A stretch of DNA of 64,000 nt from Planomicrobium sp. CPCC 101079 (GCF_007859275.1 NZ_VOHC01000021.1:186001-250000), one strand, 5' to 3'; numbered from the stretch's first letter, positions 25,849 to 34,871 are shown. The notes: generated from the letters alone by a model not told the origin. Program-made: numbers and translations.

Positions 25849-26861
25849 AGCTCTTCTAAATAATCCAAAGCGTCTTGGAGCGTTTTTACCGGCACGACTT
25901 TCATGTCTGTGCCGATTTTTTCTGCAGTTTCTTTCGCGGTTGCATAGTTGCTTTCCACACCTTCGTGCACTTCGTCATCAGGCGCGAAGAAAACTTCAAT
26001 GCCATCGTTATCGGCGGCGATAATTTTTTGGTCGATTCCGCCGATTCTGCCAATGGTCCCATCGCTTTCCATTGTGCCAGTTCCTGCAACATTATATCCT
26101 TTGGTAATATCTTCATCGAGCAGCTGGTTCAGAATTTCGAGCGTGAACATCAACCCAGCCGAAGGGCCGCCAATCTGATCCGAATCGATTTTCACGTCTG
26201 GATCAGTTGTGATTTTTTTATCTTCCACAAATGATATTCCAAGCCCGATGCGTTCCGGCTCCGTAGGCAGAGGGGCCAATTCTATTGTCTCCGTAATTTC
26301 CCTATCTTCCCGTTCAAAGACCACTTCAACTCTTTCGCCTTCTTTTTTGCCGGATAAATAGCCAACAAATTGTTCTGTTGTTTCAAACGCATTGCCGTCT
26401 ATCGATAATACCCGGTCACCAGGAGCGAGAATTTTGTCGGCTGCCCCTCCTTCTATAACGTTCAATACAAAAACGCCGTTGCTGCTCACTTCATATGGCA
26501 ATTCAGCTTCTTCAAAAGCAACTTGCAGTGCATTAATTTGCGAATCCGACATCATTTTCAATTGGCGGACATTGTATTCGTCATCGCTTTCATGAGGGCT
26601 CCGCACCTGTTCCGGCCGCAGCACCTTATAGCCATCTTGAAATTTCGAATACAAGTATAGCGTCGGTGTTGCCGTCATCATGGAAACGGTCATCAAACTT
26701 AAACTTCCTTGGTCGTCTTCGTCTCCGCCTGCCACTTCAACCAATGGTGCAAGTTCATAGGCACCGCCAGGTTTTGAGATGTAGAGATCCAACCGATAAG
26801 TCGAAAGAAAAACAGACAAGGCCAGGACGGCAACTAGAAAAAGCGCTTTTTTGTTTTTCAT
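25836..26861 (-). CDS. ylbL: PDZ/Lon-type membrane protease YlbL (SepM family)
   Basis: A 341-residue membrane-anchored serine protease. Order: N-terminal membrane segment (6-22), a linker, PDZ domain (about 125-195, with FVLNVIEGGAADKIL and PGDRVLSIDG) and a Lon-type (S16) catalytic domain with Ser234 in GGPSAGLMF and Lys279 in GGIDQKI forming the Ser-Lys dyad. B. subtilis YlbL is linked to turnover of a DNA-damage checkpoint protein and streptococcal SepM processes a signalling peptide, so the substrate here is open. In Bacillus ylbJ and ylbK separate it from coaD; they are absent. Confidence 0.92.
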   Translation of the reverse strand: MKNKKALFLVAVLALSVFLSTYRLDLYISKPGGAYELAPLVEVAGGDEDDQGSLSLMTVSMMTATPTLYLYSKFQDGYKVLRPEQVRSPHESDDEYNVRQLKMMSDSQINALQVAFEEAELPYEVSSNGVFVLNVIEGGAADKILAPGDRVLSIDGNAFETTEQFVGYLSGKKEGERVEVVFEREDREITETIELAPLPTEPERIGLGISFVEDKKITTDPDVKIDSDQIGGPSAGLMFTLEILNQLLDEDITKGYNVAGTGTMESDGTIGRIGGIDQKIIAADNDGIEVFFAPDDEVHEGVESNYATAKETAEKIGTDMKVVPVKTLQDALDYLEELQPK

Positions 26862-26894
26862 CCAATTCTCCTCTTTTCCTTTTCAGCACAATAA

Positions 26895-26916
26895 CAAAAA
26901 GCCACGATGCCGTGAC

Positions 26917-26917
<1 letters not shown>
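26895..26917 (-). terminator. Terminator after coaD
   Basis: Six-pair stem GTCACG / CGTGGC (one G-T) with a four-base loop followed by five T on the minus strand, at the coaD stop. Confidence 0.6.
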
Positions 26918-27964
<1,047 letters not shown>

Positions 27965-28045
27965 TTTTATCGCCTCTTATTTACTATTTTCTTATGAAAA
28001 AAATCCTCATATGCTAAAATAAAACATGGAAAGGACGTGTACATA

Positions 28046-28426
28046 ATGATACAGCGTTTTATTGAACTAGGAGAAGGCTACGGAGACATCTTCGAACTCC
28101 GTGAACTCATCTTAACAAATTCACACCGTTTCTTGCATGGCTTTGTCTTCGTATCCAAAGATTCGAGCGGTAAATCCGTGCTGTCTGTAGCTGCGGCTTT
28201 CAAGCCAACAGAAGAAGGCAATTTCATGCCCATTTACTTATGCCGAGAAGGAATTCCTGAAAATTCCAAGAGATTGGCGATTTTTACGAAAGCCATTGAG
28301 GGACTCGGACATCAACCAATTACAATGGAAGTAAAACATTCTTCCGTCTATACAGAAAAGCAATTTTACTTTAGCCATTTAATCGCAATCTTGCGCTTGA
28401 ATCACTTTATCCCACCTATGCAGTAA
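28046..28426 (+). CDS. Conserved Bacillales protein (DUF7147-like)
   Basis: A 126-residue soluble protein starting MIQRFIELGEGYGDIFEL and ending RLNHFIPPMQ, features I associate with a conserved Bacillales family of unknown function (DUF7147) that has been mislabelled methylthioribose kinase. The middle has PIYLCREGIPE. ATG at 28046 fits the AAAGGA site better than the in-frame GTG at 28037. Its stop abuts the convergent ylbG stop with no gap. No catalytic motif is visible. Confidence 0.7.
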   Translation: MIQRFIELGEGYGDIFELRELILTNSHRFLHGFVFVSKDSSGKSVLSVAAAFKPTEEGNFMPIYLCREGIPENSKRLAIFTKAIEGLGHQPITMEVKHSSVYTEKQFYFSHLIAILRLNHFIPPMQ

Positions 28427-28699
28427 TCACAAACCAATCTTATAATCGTATTCTTTCGCTTTATCCGGTTTGGCATTTTCATATTCGGTTTTTAAGAATG
28501 GACGCTGTGATTCAAGAATCTGTTTAACGTACGGCAATTTTATCAGTTTTTCTTTTGTGCTTTCAATTACTTCTTGGTCCATATAAAGAACAACATACTT
28601 CAACTTTCTCGAAATAAAGTGTACATGTCCGTATTTACGCAGCGATTTTGCTTGCTTTAAATGATGCACATAGACAATAAGGCCTTGGCGATCACGCAT
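28427..28699 (-). CDS. ylbG: YlbG/UPF0298 family protein
   Basis: A 90-residue protein of the UPF0298 (YlbG) family. The family core [20 protein letters not shown] and VVLYMDQE is present. Function unknown; the gene usually sits beside ylbF and rsmD. Here ylbF is separated from it by a GDPD gene. ATG with AAGAGGG upstream. It converges on the 28046-28426 gene. Confidence 0.9.
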   Translation of the reverse strand: MRDRQGLIVYVHHLKQAKSLRKYGHVHFISRKLKYVVLYMDQEVIESTKEKLIKLPYVKQILESQRPFLKTEYENAKPDKAKEYDYKIGL

Positions 28700-28966
28700 A
28701 ACTATCCCTCTTTTCTTAGTTTCTAGAATACCATAGGAAAGAAAAATGCCGCAACCTGGGAAATCAGCTGTCCGCGAGGCTCATCTTCACACGGCAGTTT
28801 ATTGCGGTCGCTTTGTTGCGCTCGCTTTTTCCACACTGCTCATAGAGCATCAATTTCTTCTTTGAGAGGTATTTGCTTGCTTTATCCAAATAATTTTTAA
28901 CTAACAAAAAAGAAAACAATTCGCTATAATGGCTTTAGTTCTATTTTCAAGGAGGTACTCTATAGC
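28700..28966. other. Intergenic gap with a doubtful 39-codon frame
   Basis: Divergent gap between ylbG and the GDPD gene. It holds a -10-like TATAAT and the AAGGAGGT site for the GDPD gene on its right. Positions 28746-28865 form an ATG-initiated 39-codon frame (starts [16 protein letters not shown], ends LLIEHQFLL) with only a weak GGAAAG site and local composition richer in GC than the flanks; it may be a dispersed-repeat remnant rather than a gene. Confidence 0.4.
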
Positions 28967-29878
28967 ATGGGCAAAAAAACAAAACTAGGGATTGCTGCGG
29001 TGGCCGTAAGTGCAGCTGCTTGGGCGGGTTCCAAAGCCCTCTCTAATCCGCAAATCCGGCCCGAGAAAAAAGTTTTAAGCTACGACGTTCCACTTATCTT
29101 GGCACACCGCGGCGGATTAGCCATCGCTCCTGAAAATTCGATGGCTGCTTTCTCTAAATCCGCAGAATTAGGCGTGCACGGCTTTGAAATTGATATCCGG
29201 TTAACAAGCGATGAAGAAATTCTCGTATTCCATGATGAATATATCGACCGAACAACTGATGGCGCAGGCAGAGTAGCCGATATGTCACTCAGCAAGCTTC
29301 GGACATTTGATCTTGGCTATCATTTTGTTGATGCTAAAGGAGAGCGCTCTTTCCGCGGCATGGGCGAAAGAGTCGTCTTATTGAAAGAACTTCTTGAAGC
29401 TTTCCCTGATATGTACGTCAATATTGATATAAAAGATTCTCCGGAAACATATGAAGGAAGCCTCATCCCTTCAAAACTTTGGCGGTTAATCGAAGCCCAA
29501 GGGGCCGAGGATCGTGTAGTTGTTACAAGCTTTTACGACGAACAAATTGACCGCTTCAATTTATACGCGCAAAATCGCGTGGCCATCGGTGCAGGCGAAA
29601 ATGAAGTAAAGAAAGCCTATGCTGCTTTTAATAGCCAGTTTGGCCATTTATACAAACCGCGTGCCGATGTGTTTCAAATTCCAGTCAGGCATTCCGTGTT
29701 CCGTCTCGATTCGCCTCGCTTCATTTCATTTCTCGGCAATTTGAACGTTCCCGTCCATTATTGGACCGTGAATGAACCTGAACACATCCAAACATTAATC
29801 GCAGCTGGTGCAAAAGGCATCGTCACCGACCGGCCGGATTTAGCTGTCGCTGCTATTGCTAAAACTGAAGAAAAATAA
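28967..29878 (+). CDS. Glycerophosphodiester phosphodiesterase-family protein
   Basis: A GDPD-family phosphodiesterase (303 residues), expected to split glycerophosphodiesters or related phospholipid or teichoic-acid products. An N-terminal hydrophobic stretch (8-24) suggests a membrane anchor or signal. Catalytic motifs: LILAHRGGLAIAPENSMAA (His47, Arg48, Glu56, Asn57), FEIDIRLTSDEE, LVFHDEYIDRTTDG and VHYWTVNEPEHI. ATG with AAGGAGGTAC. It is a single-gene unit closed by a strong terminator and is inserted between ylbG and ylbF. Substrate not deducible. Confidence 0.88.
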   Translation: MGKKTKLGIAAVAVSAAAWAGSKALSNPQIRPEKKVLSYDVPLILAHRGGLAIAPENSMAAFSKSAELGVHGFEIDIRLTSDEEILVFHDEYIDRTTDGAGRVADMSLSKLRTFDLGYHFVDAKGERSFRGMGERVVLLKELLEAFPDMYVNIDIKDSPETYEGSLIPSKLWRLIEAQGAEDRVVVTSFYDEQIDRFNLYAQNRVAIGAGENEVKKAYAAFNSQFGHLYKPRADVFQIPVRHSVFRLDSPRFISFLGNLNVPVHYWTVNEPEHIQTLIAAGAKGIVTDRPDLAVAAIAKTEEK

Positions 29879-29879
29879 A

Positions 29880-29914
29880 AAATGTGCAAGGAAATCCTTG
29901 CACATTTTTTGTAT
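29880..29914 (+). terminator. Intrinsic terminator after the GDPD gene
   Basis: Perfect stem ATGTGCAAGG / CCTTGCACAT with a four-base loop followed by TTTTTTG, directly after the stop. Confidence 0.92.
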
Positions 29915-29925
29915 ATAAAAGTTTC

Positions 29926-29991
29926 TCTGGGCGCCCAGCCCCTCGAGGTCGCTTCGGGCTTGTCAGGGCTACATAAGCGCATGCGCTTTTC
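29926..29991 (+). repeat. Short type A palindromic repeat (copy A4)
   Basis: Inverted relative to the 16.7-kb copies: its complement reads AAAAGCGCATGCGCTTATG, then CCTGACAAGCCCGAAGCG, then ACCTCGAGGGGCTGGGCGC. The variable central hairpin of longer copies is missing. It begins two bases from the ylbF stop, filling the gap between two convergent genes. Confidence 0.8.
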
Positions 29992-29992
29992 T

Positions 29993-30439
29993 TTATGCCG
30001 AGCAGGAGCAGCCACCGCCTGTTCCACAGCTGCCTCCGCAGGAAGAATCGGAGGAGAAAAATGGGTTGCTGGATGGAATTTTGACTGCTTCGGATACAGA
30101 ACGGCCGATAATGAAACTGACTTGATCGATCAAGTCCTGAAGTTCATTTTCAGCAAGGCGCAGCGCTGCAATGTGTTCATTCAAGTCTAGCGTCCGCTTG
30201 TCAATACGGATTTGTTTCATTACTCTGTGATAATCCGGATGGTATTTGCCGAACCGCTGAACTTCTTCGTAACGCTCTTTCAACCTGGCAAAATCGTAAA
30301 TACGATTTGCAAGATCTTTGTTATTGTAAACGGTGCTGTAAGCTTCTTGATACTGCTTAGCTTGCTCCGATTGGATGATCATTTCACTCAGCTCATCAGC
30401 AGAGTCAGTAATTAAGGACCATTCATAGGTCATAAACAT
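29993..30439 (-). CDS. ylbF: YlbF/RicF, Y-complex subunit
   Basis: YlbF (RicF) forms the RicA-RicF-RicT complex, which influences RNase Y-dependent mRNA processing, competence and biofilm in Bacillus. The 148-residue protein is helical (ANRIYDFARLKERYEEVQRF, ALRLAENELQDLIDQVSFIIG) and ends in a Gly/Ser/Cys tail with Cys134, Cys138, Cys144 and Cys146, agreeing with the iron-sulfur clusters known for the complex. ATG at 30439 is chosen: GAGGAGG lies eight bases upstream and inside the longer frame that starts at 30466. Confidence 0.92.
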   Translation of the reverse strand: MFMTYEWSLITDSADELSEMIIQSEQAKQYQEAYSTVYNNKDLANRIYDFARLKERYEEVQRFGKYHPDYHRVMKQIRIDKRTLDLNEHIAALRLAENELQDLIDQVSFIIGRSVSEAVKIPSSNPFFSSDSSCGGSCGTGGGCSCSA

Positions 30440-30515
30440 ATTAGTTTCCTCCTCTACGATATTCATCTTAGCAGAAAGTTATTTATTTTAATACCATATA
30501 GAAAGGAATCACGTT

Positions 30516-30995
30516 ATGAAACAACTAACCGAAAAATTCCAACACATTCTTAGCAACAGCACTGAAGAAGATTTAGCTGTTTTATCCGATTTTATCGATA
30601 ACTTCGAAAAAAAACAACAAGGCAAATTTACTACTTATTTGAGCGCAAGTTTGAACATGAAGAGGGAAACAATGGAAGATGCAAGTACTGTCACCATTCC
30701 CAACACATCCTATATCCAAAACAATATGGCTATTCCTCATGGCGGCATATTAGCAGTATTGCTTGATACCGCTATGGGCTCTCTTGCAAACAGCAAATGC
30801 CTTCCCGGTTTTGGGGCAGTCACGACAAATTTAACTATTCATTATTTAACGGTGGCCGACGAAGCGGCAATCCAGGCAGTAGCCAGGATTGTGCGACAAG
30901 GCAGGCACACGATAGTGGTTGAGGGCAATATTGTGCAGCAAGACGGCACACATGTCGCAACGGCTATCGGTTCTTTTTTTATTGTGCCAAAATAA
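30516..30995 (+). CDS. PaaI-type hotdog thioesterase
   Basis: A 159-residue hotdog-fold protein of the acyl-CoA thioesterase PaaI/YdiI group. The signature MAIPHGGILAVLLDTAMG (71-88) has the active-site HGG and the Asp84 position, followed by VTTNLTIHYL and AIQAVARIVRQGRHTIVVEG typical of the fold. The acyl substrate is unknown. It is transcribed divergently from ylbF and converges on ylbC with 12 bases between stops. Confidence 0.85.
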   Translation: MKQLTEKFQHILSNSTEEDLAVLSDFIDNFEKKQQGKFTTYLSASLNMKRETMEDASTVTIPNTSYIQNNMAIPHGGILAVLLDTAMGSLANSKCLPGFGAVTTNLTIHYLTVADEAAIQAVARIVRQGRHTIVVEGNIVQQDGTHVATAIGSFFIVPK

Positions 30996-31007
30996 CACGC
31001 GCTCTTA

Positions 31008-32072
31008 TTACTGAGTTTTACCATTCGTCGGTTCTTGATAAAGGAAGATTTGGGTATAAAATTTACCGAACACACCAACGCCGATTTTATTGAAACTGTC
31101 CGACAATAATGTGTCCTTATGGCCATCAGAATTACTCCATCCATGGACCGTTTCTGCCGCATCAAAATATTGAGTAGCTGTATTTTCTCCCGCTTCCTCA
31201 AAGCCAATTCTTGCATCAGCGAGCCGTTTTTCCAAATCCGGCAATTCAGTTTCTTCCGAGGAAAATTGCTGTTTTGCAATAGCTTGGCTATGCGTTCTTG
31301 CAATCATAGTAACAGCTGGATATTCCACCAATGGCTTTCTTTGGTGATGCAGCCGGTAGACGTTCGTCAAGTCGATAACTTGTTTAGCATTTGCTTCATC
31401 GATGGATCGCTGCAAACTGGAGGATGGGTTTTCCTCTGTCAATAAATCACCCGAATACATCATATCGTATGGGCGATGCCGGATTAGGGTTTCGGCGTTC
31501 ATGAACCTTACAGCTTGCAGTGTTTTACTTTCTTCATCCAAATATAGTTGGGCATAAACGCCTTCAAAACTGACGAGAAGCTGTTTGTTTATATCTTCAC
31601 CGCGCAAGCTGAAAGTGTAAATGCTTGTGCCATACTTTACTGTGATCTCGTTTTCTATAATGGTAAATCGGTATATTTCATCCAGCGATTGCCCAATATG
31701 AAAAGGCGAGGCATCCGTTGCAGTTCCAGCAGTATAGACTTGAACGATTTCGCCTTCTTTCACACCTGCCATAGTGTAGTGGGATAACGAGCTATTGTAA
31801 ACCCACCATTCATAGCCAAATGCTGACGGTTCTATTCGATCTGGTTTGCCGTAGTCGGCAGTCCAGGTTTCCGTCGGTTTTCCAATATAAACAGATATTC
31901 CTTCTGATGGACGCTCCACACCAAGCGATTTTTCTACAAGATCTTGAGCAGGCAACGGATCCACCGTTTTTGGTGCTTCCAGTGTTTCATTTTCACTAAT
32001 AGGTGAATCAAAGTAGAAAAATACCAAAAGAATAATCGATAGAAAAATCATAATGCGCAACAAGTCTTTCAA
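31008..32072 (-). CDS. ylbC: CAP-domain secreted protein YlbC
   Basis: 354 residues: N-terminal membrane/signal segment (6-21), a CAP-associated N-terminal domain (about 60-200, with GKPTETWTADYGKPDRIEPS and GYEWWVYN) and a C-terminal CAP/SCP domain (about 230-345) with VIDLTNVYRLHHQRKPL, ARTHSQAIAKQ, GENTAT and HKDTLLSDSFNKIGVGVF. Exported; role unknown. Position between ylbA and ylbF matches Bacillus, with ylbD and ylbE missing. Confidence 0.88.
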   Translation of the reverse strand: MKDLLRIMIFLSIILLVFFYFDSPISENETLEAPKTVDPLPAQDLVEKSLGVERPSEGISVYIGKPTETWTADYGKPDRIEPSAFGYEWWVYNSSLSHYTMAGVKEGEIVQVYTAGTATDASPFHIGQSLDEIYRFTIIENEITVKYGTSIYTFSLRGEDINKQLLVSFEGVYAQLYLDEESKTLQAVRFMNAETLIRHRPYDMMYSGDLLTEENPSSSLQRSIDEANAKQVIDLTNVYRLHHQRKPLVEYPAVTMIARTHSQAIAKQQFSSEETELPDLEKRLADARIGFEEAGENTATQYFDAAETVHGWSNSDGHKDTLLSDSFNKIGVGVFGKFYTQIFLYQEPTNGKTQ

Positions 32073-32214
32073 TCGATCAGCTCCTTAATTGGTGTTATTA
32101 TATAATTATAACAGCCGTCTGCATTCTGACACAATCTTGCCATTGCAACAACCATGAAATTGCTCTATTATTAAAAGAGCGTTTAGCCAGTTATGATATA
32201 GAGGAGGAGATCCA

Positions 32215-32580
32215 ATGTATTTTGAAAATACAGGACTCGAAAACATTCGTGTAGACTTTACATTACTCGATCACATCATGAGCAAGCACGGTTTGACTAA
32301 GGAAGGCCAATGGGATTACGAACGGGTTACATACGACCGTAAATTCATCATTCGCGAAGGCACTTACTACTTGCGTGTATTCGCATATGCTGTTGAAGGC
32401 GATATCGATTCAAATGATGCCATCCTTAATGTCATGAAGCCAGTGCTTGGAAAATACTATTACCCGTTTGGCGTAGAGTACGGAGAAGATGAGCATTTCC
32501 CGGAACATTTAATTAAAAGTTGCGCTGAAATTTTGAAAACAATCAAATCAGAAGTGCAAGCTTACGAAGTAAAAGCTTAA
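32215..32580 (+). CDS. ylbA: YugN-like protein YlbA
   Basis: A 121-residue soluble protein of the YugN-like family. Characteristic are the N-terminal MYFENTGLENIRVDFTLLDH, QWDYERVTYDRKFII and YYPFGVEYGEDEHFPEHLI. Function unknown. Its place next to ctaM/ctaG and upstream of ylbC fits B. subtilis ylbA. Strong ribosome site GAGGAGGAG; followed by its own terminator. Confidence 0.75.
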   Translation: MYFENTGLENIRVDFTLLDHIMSKHGLTKEGQWDYERVTYDRKFIIREGTYYLRVFAYAVEGDIDSNDAILNVMKPVLGKYYYPFGVEYGEDEHFPEHLIKSCAEILKTIKSEVQAYEVKA

Positions 32581-32614
32581 AAAAACTGCAGTTCCTAGTT
32601 GAACTGCAGTTTTT
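32581..32614 (+). terminator. Intrinsic terminator after ylbA
   Basis: Perfect stem AAAACTGCAGTTC / GAACTGCAGTTTT with a six-base loop; T-run forms the end of the stem. Confidence 0.88.
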
Positions 32615-32624
32615 ACTATTATAA

Positions 32625-32657
32625 ATAGAAAGAGAACCTTTAAAGGTTCTCTTTTTT
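32625..32657. terminator. Bidirectional terminator hairpin at the ctaM end
   Basis: AGAGAACCTT / AAGGTTCTCT followed by six T on the plus strand; on the minus strand it lies just beyond the ctaM stop with a broken T-run (TTCTATTT). It can serve both converging transcripts. Confidence 0.75.
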
Positions 32658-33117
32658 AATTGCCCAATATCGCTTTAAAGACAGATGTTGTATGCCCGCC
32701 TTCGTAAATAACATAAAGAAGCAAATAAACCATTACACCAGTAATTGCGGTAAAAAACCAAATAACACTTGCAATTGGTCCTAGTTTACGGTGCTGTGCC
32801 AACTTGTTTTTCAGTCCGAGCCAAATATTGTAGCCGCCTAAAATCCCTCCTGTAGTGGCCAGGATAATATGGAAAATCAAAAAGATTGTATAGAAGATTT
32901 TGATATCGTCCGGTCCACCAAATGCAGTATTCCCGATGAATACCGTCCGGGATGCATATATAATGAAAAAGATCAATGCGGAAACCCCTGCTGCCAGCAT
33001 AGCCTTTTTATGGGACTCTATTTTGCGGCGGCGGATCAAGTTCCACCCAATCGCTACGAATATAGCGCTTAAAACAATAAAAAATGTACTAATTGTTGGT
33101 AATAGCGGCAAGTTCAT
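32656..33117 (-). CDS. ctaM: Cytochrome oxidase maturation factor CtaM (DUF420)
   Basis: A 153-residue, four-helix membrane protein of the DUF420 family (YozB in B. subtilis; CtaM in Staphylococcus aureus, needed for activity of the aa3 oxidase). Helices at about 5-24, 38-58, 75-98 and 112-136; conserved histidines lie in RRRKIESHKKAM, FLIFHIILATTGG, KLAQHRKLG and YEGGHTT. It is 24 bases downstream of ctaG and co-transcribed with it. Confidence 0.88.
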   Translation of the reverse strand: MNLPLLPTISTFFIVLSAIFVAIGWNLIRRRKIESHKKAMLAAGVSALIFFIIYASRTVFIGNTAFGGPDDIKIFYTIFLIFHIILATTGGILGGYNIWLGLKNKLAQHRKLGPIASVIWFFTAITGVMVYLLLYVIYEGGHTTSVFKAILGN

Positions 33118-33141
33118 CTCATTAAATCCCCTTTAAATTCA

Positions 33142-34065
33142 TTAAGCGTTATGTCTGTGATAGGCCATAGATTCACGGTCGCGTAAAGCTTTGGCAGTAA
33201 TTTCGTCTGCGTTATCGTTTTCGTTGCGCAGCCATTCATAAAAAACAAGCCAAAGGAATACAGTGAAAACTAGTTCCTGCAATACTTTCATGACAATTCC
33301 GCCGGTCCGCTGATCTTCGAGCGGCGTCATACTTGAAAACATTTCTGGCCCGGATAAACCCAATTGTGATAAAGTTCCAGTCGGCACACATAAAGCCATA
33401 GCTTGCAGCCATGCTTCACCGTCTGTATACGTGGCATAAAAAGGATTACCGCCAAAAATAATTAATGCACATGCAGGTGTTAATGTTACACTCAATCCAA
33501 AAAGATAGCCAAGTTTTTTCAAACCATGAAATTTGTGCGTTCCTTCCAAGTTGTTAACAACCGGCCACCAGTAAAAAATTGCAGAAGTGAACAATAGAAT
33601 ATTTACGATGCCATGGATAAGCACCCCTTGTTTCACAAAATCAAAAATCAAAGGGATATGATAGAAAGAAAATATCATGGTAAATAGAATGATAGCCAGC
33701 ATTGGTTTGCTGAAAAAATTGAAAAGCGGCTTGACTACGGGCAGTTCAATAAATGCTCTCCATGCCCAAGCCGGAATCCCCATAATAAAGAGCGGCGGAA
33801 TAAGCAAAAGCAAGATTGCCATCTGAGCCATATGAAAACTAAAAAGAATGTGGCCAAGCAAATCGGTCGGCGCGCCTTTAACCGCATACAATAAAACCAT
33901 GCCCGACACAAATAAGCCCGCTTCCTTCATTTTTAATGGTTCACTTTCTTTAAACTTCCCTCTCCACTTTACCATTACTAAAAAATATAACATCGTAATA
34001 AGAACGAGAACCCCTAAATATACCGGACTCCATAATGCTTGGAACCCGAAGATGCTAATTGGCAT
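33142..34065 (-). CDS. ctaG: Cytochrome c oxidase assembly factor CtaG
   Basis: CtaG of the caa3_CtaG family helps form active caa3 oxidase (copper-site assembly). The 307-residue polytopic membrane protein contains ILFSFHMAQMAILLLLIPPLF, FYHIPLIFDFVKQG and CALIIFGGNPFYATYTDGE, with histidines in or near helices. It starts a short ctaG-ctaM unit with its own promoter, separated from ctaF by a terminator and repeats. Confidence 0.94.
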   Translation of the reverse strand: MPISIFGFQALWSPVYLGVLVLITMLYFLVMVKWRGKFKESEPLKMKEAGLFVSGMVLLYAVKGAPTDLLGHILFSFHMAQMAILLLLIPPLFIMGIPAWAWRAFIELPVVKPLFNFFSKPMLAIILFTMIFSFYHIPLIFDFVKQGVLIHGIVNILLFTSAIFYWWPVVNNLEGTHKFHGLKKLGYLFGLSVTLTPACALIIFGGNPFYATYTDGEAWLQAMALCVPTGTLSQLGLSGPEMFSSMTPLEDQRTGGIVMKVLQELVFTVFLWLVFYEWLRNENDNADEITAKALRDRESMAYHRHNA

Positions 34066-34097
34066 GCTTACGTGCCTCCTTTTTCTTAGGTACCCTC

Positions 34098-34126
34098 ATT
34101 ATATAGGCGGAACCTTGGCATATCAA
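34098..34126 (-). promoter_or_regulatory. Sigma-A promoter of ctaG-ctaM
   Basis: TTGATA, exactly 17 bases, TATAAT on the minus strand, 32 bases upstream of the ctaG ATG and on the far side of the repeat cluster from ctaF. Confidence 0.8.
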
Positions 34127-34150
34127 TGAACGAACTATGACAATTGCACA

Positions 34151-34340
34151 GAAAAGCGAAAACGGCCGTTCAGGCTCGACAGGCAAGAAATAGCCCAAAG
34201 GCAATTGGGCCATTTCTTTGCGACGAAGCAGCGTAGCGATGCAGGAGCACAAGGTTTTAAGACGATCCGGTGAAGCGGTGCTTTTTGCCGCACAGCCGGG
34301 TTGGCTTATGACCCGAGAGCCTGGCCGTTGCAGCTAGACA
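34151..34340 (-). repeat. Type B palindromic repeat with insertion (copy B3)
   Basis: It has the type B ends (GAAAAGCGAAAACGGCCGTT and CTGGCCGTTGCAGCTAGACA) and the central hairpin (GCGGT-GCTTTTT-GCCGC inside CCGG/CCGG). About 70 extra bases lie between the left end and the centre, including a separate hairpin AGAAATAGCCCAA / TTGGGCCATTTCT. Confidence 0.8.
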
Positions 34341-34341
34341 C

Positions 34342-34460
34342 AGAAAAGTATAAGCGCCTGCTCTGCCCCGACAAGCTTAAGGCAGAACACGCAGGAAATC
34401 CTGACTTCCGAAGTGGGCTGAGTTAAGACCTCGAGGGGCTAGGCGCTGGAACTAGACAAA
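34342..34460 (-). repeat. Type A palindromic repeat (copy A3)
   Basis: Opens AAAAGTATAAGCGCCTGC and closes AGACCTCGAGGGGCTAGGCG then CTGGAACTAGACA. End segments AGCGCCT and AGGCGCT pair, GCCCC pairs with GGGGC, and CTTAA with TTAAG inside; the centre differs in sequence from A1. A partial third unit (AGAAAAGTGAAAATGCCTG) follows to about 34490. The cluster fills the ctaF-ctaG gap with no gene. Confidence 0.8.
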
Positions 34461-34500
34461 CAGAAAAGTGAAAATGCCTGTCACATCTGCTTATCAATAG

Positions 34501-34536
34501 AAAAAACCCTTCACCTCGAGAGGTAAAGGGTTTTTT
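34501..34536 (-). terminator. Intrinsic terminator of the ctaCDEF operon
   Basis: AAACCCTTTACCTC / GAGGTGAAGGGTTT (one mismatch) with a short loop and T-run on the minus strand, directly after the ctaF stop. Confidence 0.9.
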
Positions 34537-34538
34537 GC

Positions 34539-34871
34539 TCACCACCAAATAATAGTTACAAAAGTAAGAATTACGATAAAAGCAACAAACATCCCACTAA
34601 ACATGAAGAATGCGATTGTGCCAGAACCTTTATTGCTTAAGTGCATGAAATGATAAAGCTGGAGCACTACTTGGATAGCCGCCAATAAAAGGATGATTGG
34701 CACGATCAAGTACGTAGAGAAGCCTGCCGCTACTGCCGTGAATGCAATCAATGTCAAAAAGATCATCATTGCAAACGAAGTCAGCATGTGGCGCATTTCT
34801 TGTGCTCTTTGACGTCTTACATACTCATACTCTTCTTTTGTTCTTACGTAATCGTGAACGTCGTGTGCCAT
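34539..34871 (-). CDS. ctaF: Cytochrome caa3 oxidase subunit IV (CtaF)
   Basis: The 110-residue small subunit of the caa3 oxidase, with three membrane helices (about 30-50, 53-72, 84-108) after a charged N-terminal stretch, in the COX4-type prokaryotic family. It starts one base after the ctaE stop and is the last gene before the operon terminator. Sequence features such as QVVLQLYHFMHLSNKG support the call. Confidence 0.92.
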   Translation of the reverse strand: MAHDVHDYVRTKEEYEYVRRQRAQEMRHMLTSFAMMIFLTLIAFTAVAAGFSTYLIVPIILLLAAIQVVLQLYHFMHLSNKGSGTIAFFMFSGMFVAFIVILTFVTIIWW

